DNA of 8,164 bases from REEB426 sp964551975 (GTDB taxonomy: Bacteria; Actinomycetota; Actinomycetes; S36-B12). Shown here one piece after another: positions 6,190-8,164 of this stretch. Below the pieces are notes generated by a model. It worked only from the letters and a program-made list of their open reading frames with translations. It ran no database searches and had not been told where the DNA came from. Within the stretch, counting starts at the first letter, position 1; every line of letters begins with the position of its first letter. Location of the stretch: the NCBI GenBank assembly GCA_964551975.1, contig CAZKFI010000087.1:1-8164 (forward strand), given 5' to 3'. The translations under genes and the position numbers were made by a program.

Positions 6190-6761
6190 GCGTGGCTGCC
6201 GAGAAGTGGGAGCCGTGGGGGAGTGCACCGCAACCACGGATGACCGAAAGTCCAGAGCGTCAAACATCCGAAGCGCACGGAGCCTTAGACGACCCCACTC
6301 AGGTGGCGCGAATCATCGCGCTGCGCCGTCTCAATGCGGCACCGCGGTCGCGGGCCGAACTCGCTGAGGACCTGCGCAAGCGTGGCGTTCCCCAGGATGC
6401 CGCTGACGAGGTGCTGGATCGCTTCATCGAGGTTGGGTTGATCGATGATGCTGCCTACGCCAAGGCATGGGTCGGCAGCCGACACCGCGGCCGCGGACTC
6501 GCGCGGCCGGTGCTGCGCCGCGAGTTGCAGGCTAAGGGGATCGACGCGCACCTGGTCGAGGAGGCCCTTGATGTCATCGATGACGCAGCCGAAGTGGATC
6601 GCGCTCGAGCCTTAGCAGTGCGTCGCCTCCCCACACTCACCAGGCTGGAACCAGCAGCCCGGCAGCGGCGACTCATCGGATTTTTGATGCGTCGCGGCTA
6701 TCCGGTAGGCATTGCCGCCCAGGTAACGCGCGAAGTACTGGGCGAGAGCACCGAGTACTGA
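6186..6761 (+). CDS. recX: RecX regulatory protein
   Basis: Regulator that binds RecA filaments and limits their extension and activity. The 191-residue product has a poorly conserved, probably disordered N-terminus of about 38 residues. It is followed by the helical RecX repeats: ALRRLNAAPRSRAELAEDL (45-63), the signature GLIDDAAYAKAWVGSR (84-99), LRRELQAKGID (110-120) and the last repeat with LIGFLMRRGYP (163-173). Its ATG shares the ATGA with the recA stop, so the two are translationally coupled and expressed from one SOS-controlled transcript. This overlap favours 6186 over the internal ATG at 6240, though the latter would still give the full RecX domain. It ends 2 bases before the stop of the convergent TetR gene. 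Confidence 0.95.
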   Translation: MSVAAEKWEPWGSAPQPRMTESPERQTSEAHGALDDPTQVARIIALRRLNAAPRSRAELAEDLRKRGVPQDAADEVLDRFIEVGLIDDAAYAKAWVGSRHRGRGLARPVLRRELQAKGIDAHLVEEALDVIDDAAEVDRARALAVRRLPTLTRLEPAARQRRLIGFLMRRGYPVGIAAQVTREVLGESTEY

Positions 6762-6767
6762 ATTCAG
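6758..6767. repeat. Ten-base palindrome joining two convergent stop codons
   Basis: CTGAATTCAG is a perfect palindrome. Its TGA on the plus strand ends recX and its TGA on the minus strand ends the TetR gene, with only AT between. AGTACT also occurs twice just before (6734-6739 and 6754-6759), and the copies could pair across a 14-base loop. No T-tract is present on either side. Confidence 0.7.
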
Positions 6768-7387
6768 CGTTGTAGGAGCGGCAGCACCATGGTGTCAACG
6801 ATGTGGTCGACTACCGATGGTGCGGGTGCCTGCCCCATCAATAACCACTGGTGCACGATCGTGGCGGGCAGGATCTGAATGACCAGCGGATCGACGGGTC
6901 CTGCCGCTAACTCTCCACGATGCATCGCCTGCTCCAGCAGCCGATCTATGCGAGCAGCCTGAGGTACGCGATACCGCACATCTAATTCAGCCAACATGCG
7001 TGGTTCACGGGAAGCTTCGGCGAAGAGCTCACGCAGCACCGCGCCTCGCGGGGAATCGAGGAAGGCGGCGAGGGCGTAGCCGATGCCGCGGAAATCCTCG
7101 CGCAGGGATCCACGTGACTCCGCTGTCGGGAGTTGGATGGACTCCATCGTGTCGACGATCGCCTCGATGATCAGGCTCCGAGCATTTGGCCAACGGCGGT
7201 AGAGCACCGCCTTACCGGTTCCGGCCCGGTGCGCAATGGCGTCCATCGAGGCACGACGAAGGCCCACCTCAATGAGCTCCTCGATGGCAGCTGCCATCAC
7301 TGCCTCGCGTAGGGCTTCACCCCGGCGTCGGTGGGTGACTTCTGCCACTGCTGTCACGGGTCGAACGGTAGCAGGAGGAACGACCAA
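6764..7387 (-). CDS. TetR/AcrR-family transcriptional regulator
   Basis: Ligand-responsive dimeric repressor, 207 residues from the first possible start. The N-terminal DNA-binding domain is clear at about 24-72: helix LREAVMAAAIEELIEVG, then ASMDAIAHRAG and the recognition segment TGKAVLYRRWPNAR (57-70). The remaining helical part is the variable ligand-binding and dimerisation domain; it gives no ligand clue. It is divergent from the MMPL transporter, with 72 bases between starts, the usual arrangement for a local repressor of an exporter. The start is uncertain. TTG at 7387-7385 has AAGGA just upstream, but only 2 bases away. GTG at 7357-7355 or 7348-7346 would remove 10 or 13 residues without touching the DNA-binding domain. 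It probably also controls its own promoter. Confidence 0.9.
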   Translation of the reverse strand: MVVPPATVRPVTAVAEVTHRRRGEALREAVMAAAIEELIEVGLRRASMDAIAHRAGTGKAVLYRRWPNARSLIIEAIVDTMESIQLPTAESRGSLREDFRGIGYALAAFLDSPRGAVLRELFAEASREPRMLAELDVRYRVPQAARIDRLLEQAMHRGELAAGPVDPLVIQILPATIVHQWLLMGQAPAPSVVDHIVDTMVLPLLQR

Positions 7388-7397
7388 GTTCCTTAAG

Positions 7398-7435
7398 TTG
7401 CGAAACAGGGTACGTCAGTGTCTACTAGTGGCACT
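7398..7435 (+). promoter_or_regulatory. Candidate MMPL promoter with overlapping TetR operator
   Basis: AGTGTC (7417-7422) and GGCACT (7430-7435) are inverted repeats matching at five of six positions around a 7-base centre, a TetR-like operator layout. A possible plus-strand promoter overlaps it: TTGCGA (7398-7403) with TACTAG (7423-7428, 19-base spacer) or TCTACT (7421-7426, 17-base spacer). On the minus strand TACCCT (complement of 7407-7412) fits TAnnnT and could serve the TetR gene. A further outer pair, TGTCT (7419-7423) and AGACA (7442-7446), exists. These are pattern inferences. Confidence 0.35.
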
Positions 7436-7459
7436 TATTAGAGACAGGAGCGTTCCCTT

Positions 7460-8164
7460 ATGCCTGGTTTGTCCGAGTGGGCAGTCCGTCGACCCGTTAT
7501 TGCCCTGATCAGTTGGTTCATTGCACTCGGAGCAATTGTCGGGCTAGGGCTGCAGTTTGGGGGGACGCTCAATGACTCCTTCGAGCTGCCCAACACTGAG
7601 TCCGCGGCGGCCCAGGAGCTCCTGACTCAGGCGAATCCGGATGGCGAATTCGGCGCTAGTGCACGCATCGTCTGGTCTCCAGAATCCGGTGAGGCGACAT
7701 CGCCAACCGTCCTGCGTTCGGTGCGCCCACTGCTGACCGAAGTTGCCGATCTGGCGAGTGTCGCCTGTGTGAGCGTTCCGGGTGGCACCTCAATCGGGCG
7801 CGCTTGTCCGCCTGCGGCAGCCGGGTTCGATCCCGCGGCACTGTCCCAACTGCCAGCAGAGCAGCAGGCGAGCATCGCCAGCGCCGCGCAGGCTTTTGCC
7901 GCAGCGACCGCGCCGATCAGTCGCGATGGCACTGTCGCCTACAGCACGATCACGTTCGCCGACAACGAGGTCAGCAATGAGGACGCGCGCGCAATCCTTG
8001 ATGCTGTTGCCGGGCTCAACGGCAACGGACTCACCGTGGGCGTCAACGGGCAGGCCTTGGAATTCGCCGGCCAGGAGCCGCCCTCCAGCGAGGCCATCGG
8101 ACTTGCCGTAGCGATTGTCATCCTCCTCATCGCTTTCGGTTCACTCGTGGCGGCAGGGCTACCG
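7460..8164 (+). CDS. MMPL-family (RND superfamily) membrane transporter, N-terminal part, cut by right edge
   Basis: First 235 codons of an MMPL-type proton-driven transporter; full members usually have over 700 residues, so most of the protein is outside the window. Helix 1 lies at about 13-32 after the typical opening LSEWAVRRPVIAL. It is followed by the FGGTLNDSFELPNTESAAAQ segment (33-52), which is characteristic of the family. A large outside domain runs to about 210 and holds two cysteines (103 and 116) that could form a disulfide. Helix 2 begins near 212 and runs into the typical LLIAFGSLVAAGLP. The ATG at 7460 has AGGAG at 7446-7450, a 9-base spacer. The divergent TetR gene is the likely regulator. 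Substrates could be lipids or drugs; nothing here distinguishes them. The reading frame is open to the last base. Confidence 0.92.
   Translation, partial: MPGLSEWAVRRPVIALISWFIALGAIVGLGLQFGGTLNDSFELPNTESAAAQELLTQANPDGEFGASARIVWSPESGEATSPTVLRSVRPLLTEVADLASVACVSVPGGTSIGRACPPAAAGFDPAALSQLPAEQQASIASAAQAFAAATAPISRDGTVAYSTITFADNEVSNEDARAILDAVAGLNGNGLTVGVNGQALEFAGQEPPSSEAIGLAVAIVILLIAFGSLVAAGLP

Noticed and set aside
7361..7376. Possible second SOS box starting with TCGAAC near the TetR start
   Set aside because: The second half reads GCAGGA, matching GTTCGA at only three of six positions.

Overview
The window is a piece of a high-GC actinobacterial chromosome. Three things point there: a DUF3046 gene (a family known from Actinobacteria), recA followed by recX in a 4-base stop/start overlap, and a perfect actinobacterial-type LexA (SOS) box, TCGAAC-N4-GTTCGA, upstream of recA. 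The exact family or genus cannot be read from the sequence. No rRNA, tRNA, CRISPR array, insertion sequence or integrase is visible.

Layout. Positions 1-236 (minus) hold the N-terminal end of an Lhr-type DNA helicase that runs off the left edge. A divergent 93-base gap separates it from a 14-helix DHA2-like MFS exporter (330-1895, plus), which is visibly less GC-rich in places than its neighbours. DUF3046 (1916-2107) follows 20 bases later. Next comes a tight plus-strand trio: a secreted small protein resembling the allene oxide cyclase-like barrel family (2138-2683), a PAPS-type sulfotransferase (2689-3441) and a 12-helix MFS transporter (3438-4751, ATGA overlap with the sulfotransferase). 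A 268-base regulatory region (4752-5019) carries the SOS box, a -10-like element and a strong stem-loop. It leads into recA (5020-6189) and recX (6186-6761). recX converges, with only 2 bases between stop codons, on a minus-strand TetR-family regulator (6764-7387). That regulator is divergent from an MMPL-family membrane transporter (7460 to the right edge, partial). A short intergenic palindrome there is a candidate TetR operator.

How the genes work together. recA and recX form the SOS recombination module: RecA makes the filament and RecX modulates it, under LexA control. Lhr is another DNA-repair helicase. The trio and the first MFS gene look like accessory cargo lying within a DNA-repair neighbourhood in which DUF3046, recA and recX are usually adjacent. 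The sulfotransferase-MFS pair suggests modification and transport of a sulfated small molecule, but the substrate is unknown. TetR plus MMPL is a standard locally regulated exporter pair.

The least explained signal is the 48-base, nearly continuous stem-loop (4893-4940) that begins at about the predicted recA transcription start. I do not recognise it as a described RNA family. Nothing in the window amounts to an obviously new multi-gene system. The sulfotransferase operon and the recA leader structure are the best candidates for follow-up.
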